A stretch of 35,563 nt of DNA from Christensenellaceae bacterium (lineage in GTDB: Bacteria > Bacillota > Clostridia > Christensenellales > DTU072), in NCBI GenBank assembly GCA_031278175.1, contig JAITLB010000257.1, positions 1-35,563 of the forward strand, given 5' to 3'. The notes below the pieces were generated by a model. That model ran no database searches. It saw only the letters and a program-made list of their open reading frames with translations, and was not told the DNA's origin. Below, one piece after another: positions 34,656-35,563 of this stretch (position 1 is its first letter; each line of letters opens with the position of its first letter). The translations under genes and the position numbers were made by a program.

Positions 34656-35347
34656 GTGGGCATCTCTGTATTCTTGGATTTGGCTTTTAGTTAGAGAGTA
34701 GACGTTTCTATGACCCCCAAAATGATTGCCCGCTTAACTTTGGGTTTGCGCGTTTTTCATTGAGAGATTAAGCAAGATCTGCGCATCTGGAATTTCATCG
34801 AATCTATGCTACTTACCGTCTAGCGCGGAGTATTTAACCATGCGCTGTATCGCGTTCTCTCACAGCTTAACATTAAGCGGTTCTTATTTTCTGCAATCCA
34901 ATTGCTTTGCCTTATCCTATATTTTGAAGTGTTCCTTGCAAGTATAATTTTGGGTGAGATTTTCTTGTCACAAATGTAAGATTTAATCCTGTCAAAATAG
35001 ATTTAATATGTAAAGACCCCAGTTTTGCGCTTTCAGGCAATGCTTTATTGAATCTTCTCACAAATATGCCTTAATTTAAGGCTCAAAAAAAATTTGCTTG
35101 TTACTTCGATAGTTTAGTTTGATTTGCTTTTCATGAATTCAAACCTCTATGACTATCCCGTGGCATTTTTAGGCGAGATAGACGGGGGCGGTGTATCAGA
35201 AAATTGCTAAGCGTCCGAGATAAGTCCATTGCCAGGTTAAGACAGTTCTGTTCAAAACCTGTTAATTAGCGTCAGGTTCGGCTTGAGCGAAGAAAATGCG
35301 TATGTTGAGAAAGCTCACTAAAAACCTGCTAAATCGAATTAACATTT
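34656..35347. other. Spacer with no supported gene, about 690 bp
   Basis: Between the tRNA-Ser terminator and the XRE gene promoter. No open frame with a ribosome binding site. Short frames on both strands are interrupted by stops about as often as chance predicts. The right end holds paired CAGGTT/AACCTG repeats, listed separately. Confidence 0.55.
35233..35328. repeat. Two tandem inverted repeats with CAGGTT arms
   Basis: CAGGTT (35233) pairs with AACCTG (35256-35261), enclosing ACAG/CTGT; a second CAGGTT (35273) pairs with AACCTG (35323-35328), enclosing TGAGC/GCTCA. They end 20 bases before the -35 of the XRE gene. Confidence 0.5.
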
Positions 35348-35376
35348 TTGACAAAAGTAGTATCGTTTGATACAAT
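35348..35376 (+). promoter_or_regulatory. Promoter of the XRE-family gene
   Basis: TTGACA, 17 bases, TACAAT (one mismatch overall). Transcription should begin near 35383, about 26 bases before the ATG. Confidence 0.88.
35360..35373. promoter_or_regulatory. Candidate operator inside the promoter spacer
   Basis: A perfect inverted repeat, GTATC-GTTT-GATAC, lying between the -35 and -10 and covering the first bases of the -10. A repressor bound here would block the polymerase; the XRE protein encoded next is the obvious candidate, by inference. Confidence 0.5.
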
Positions 35377-35408
35377 TGATATTAGTAATGGTGTCATCGG
35401 AGTGTTGC

Positions 35409-35563
35409 ATGAATCTTAGCAGAATTATCAAATTTATAAGAGATTCTTTAGCGTTAAGCCAAGACGAGCTTGCTATAAAAATCGGTGTCGAGCGACTTGC
35501 AGTCGTAAGATGGGAAAATGAAAAGGCAACACCCAACAAAATGGCTCAAGTCAAACTCTGTGA
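35409..35563 (+). CDS. XRE-family helix-turn-helix protein (N-terminus only; cut by window edge)
   Basis: Absent from the ORF track because it runs off the right edge. Fifty-one codons are open from ATG 35409, with GGAG six bases upstream and a near-consensus promoter. The N-terminus is a classic XRE/Cro HTH: IIKFIRDSLALSQDELAIKIGV, then a recognition helix and RWENEKATPNKMAQ. The WEN-x-K-x-x-P-x-K form occurs in stand-alone regulators and also as an N-terminal domain of larger proteins such as methyltransferases or helicases, so the full product cannot be judged from here. Confidence 0.88.
   Translation, partial: MNLSRIIKFIRDSLALSQDELAIKIGVERLAVVRWENEKATPNKMAQVKLC

Noticed and set aside
34650-34920. 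A minus-strand frame with protein-like stretches (for example GGHRNVYSLTKSQIQEYRD) behind the tRNA-Ser 3' end, considered as a decayed integrase.
   Set aside because: It contains four stops in about 90 codons, close to chance for this base composition, and no recombinase motif is visible.
1320-35030. Recurrent TTTGCGC-like words in the large spacers, considered as a dispersed repeat or uptake motif.
   Set aside because: The same word also occurs inside several genes (for example near 1530, 21105, 25925 and 31207), so it is not specific to spacers.
35133-35210. A 25-residue plus-strand frame starting MNSNLYDYPVAFLGEI.
   Set aside because: No ribosome binding site, no context, and too short to support.
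35339-35539. 66-residue minus-strand frame from the track at the right edge.
   Set aside because: It is the shadow of the XRE-family gene and its promoter on the plus strand.

Overview
The window reads as a piece of chromosome from a low-GC, anaerobic Gram-positive bacterium, most likely an uncultured member of the class Clostridia. The evidence is a single-chain pyruvate:ferredoxin oxidoreductase, strong AGGAGG-type ribosome binding sites, the zinc form of S14, the Firmicutes gene order secY-adk-map-KOW-infA-rpmJ inside the ribosomal cluster, and an acetyl-type MetA. The class-level placement is inference; no 16S gene is present.

Layout. Bases 1-8226 are on the minus strand: a lipoprotein cut by the window edge, a PHP-type histidinol phosphatase behind argS, then recF, metA, smpB, secG and ppa, in several short transcription units. 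From 8490 the plus strand takes over with the PFOR gene, closed by a strong bidirectional terminator facing a tRNA-Lys(CTT) gene on the minus strand. Bases 13056-16631 hold a small accessory cluster: a membrane-anchored papain-fold protease, an unknown anchored exported protein, and a BcrA-like ABC ATPase with its permease.

Bases 17464-34266 are one continuous S10-spc-alpha ribosomal supercluster (rpsJ to rplQ, 32 genes) with the usual order. It is interrupted by four structured non-coding stretches: a long leader before rpsJ with a three-way-junction fold, a 219-base structured spacer between rplC and rplD, a promoter plus hairpin leader before rpsM, and a 291-base multi-hairpin spacer before rpsD. 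These look like sites for autogenous control by ribosomal proteins. The cluster ends at an intrinsic terminator, followed by tRNA-Ser(TGA), a largely empty spacer, and the start of an XRE-type DNA-binding protein with a near-consensus promoter and an inverted repeat inside the promoter spacer.

Most of the window is housekeeping: translation, protein export, methionine synthesis, recombination and central carbon metabolism. The less ordinary parts are the structured RNAs within the ribosomal cluster, the protease/ABC cluster, a probable pair of distant paralogs of an undescribed exported protein (the first gene and the one at 14019), a strong preference for TAG stops fused to the next gene's Shine-Dalgarno sequence, and several 0.7-0.8 kb spacers without detectable genes.
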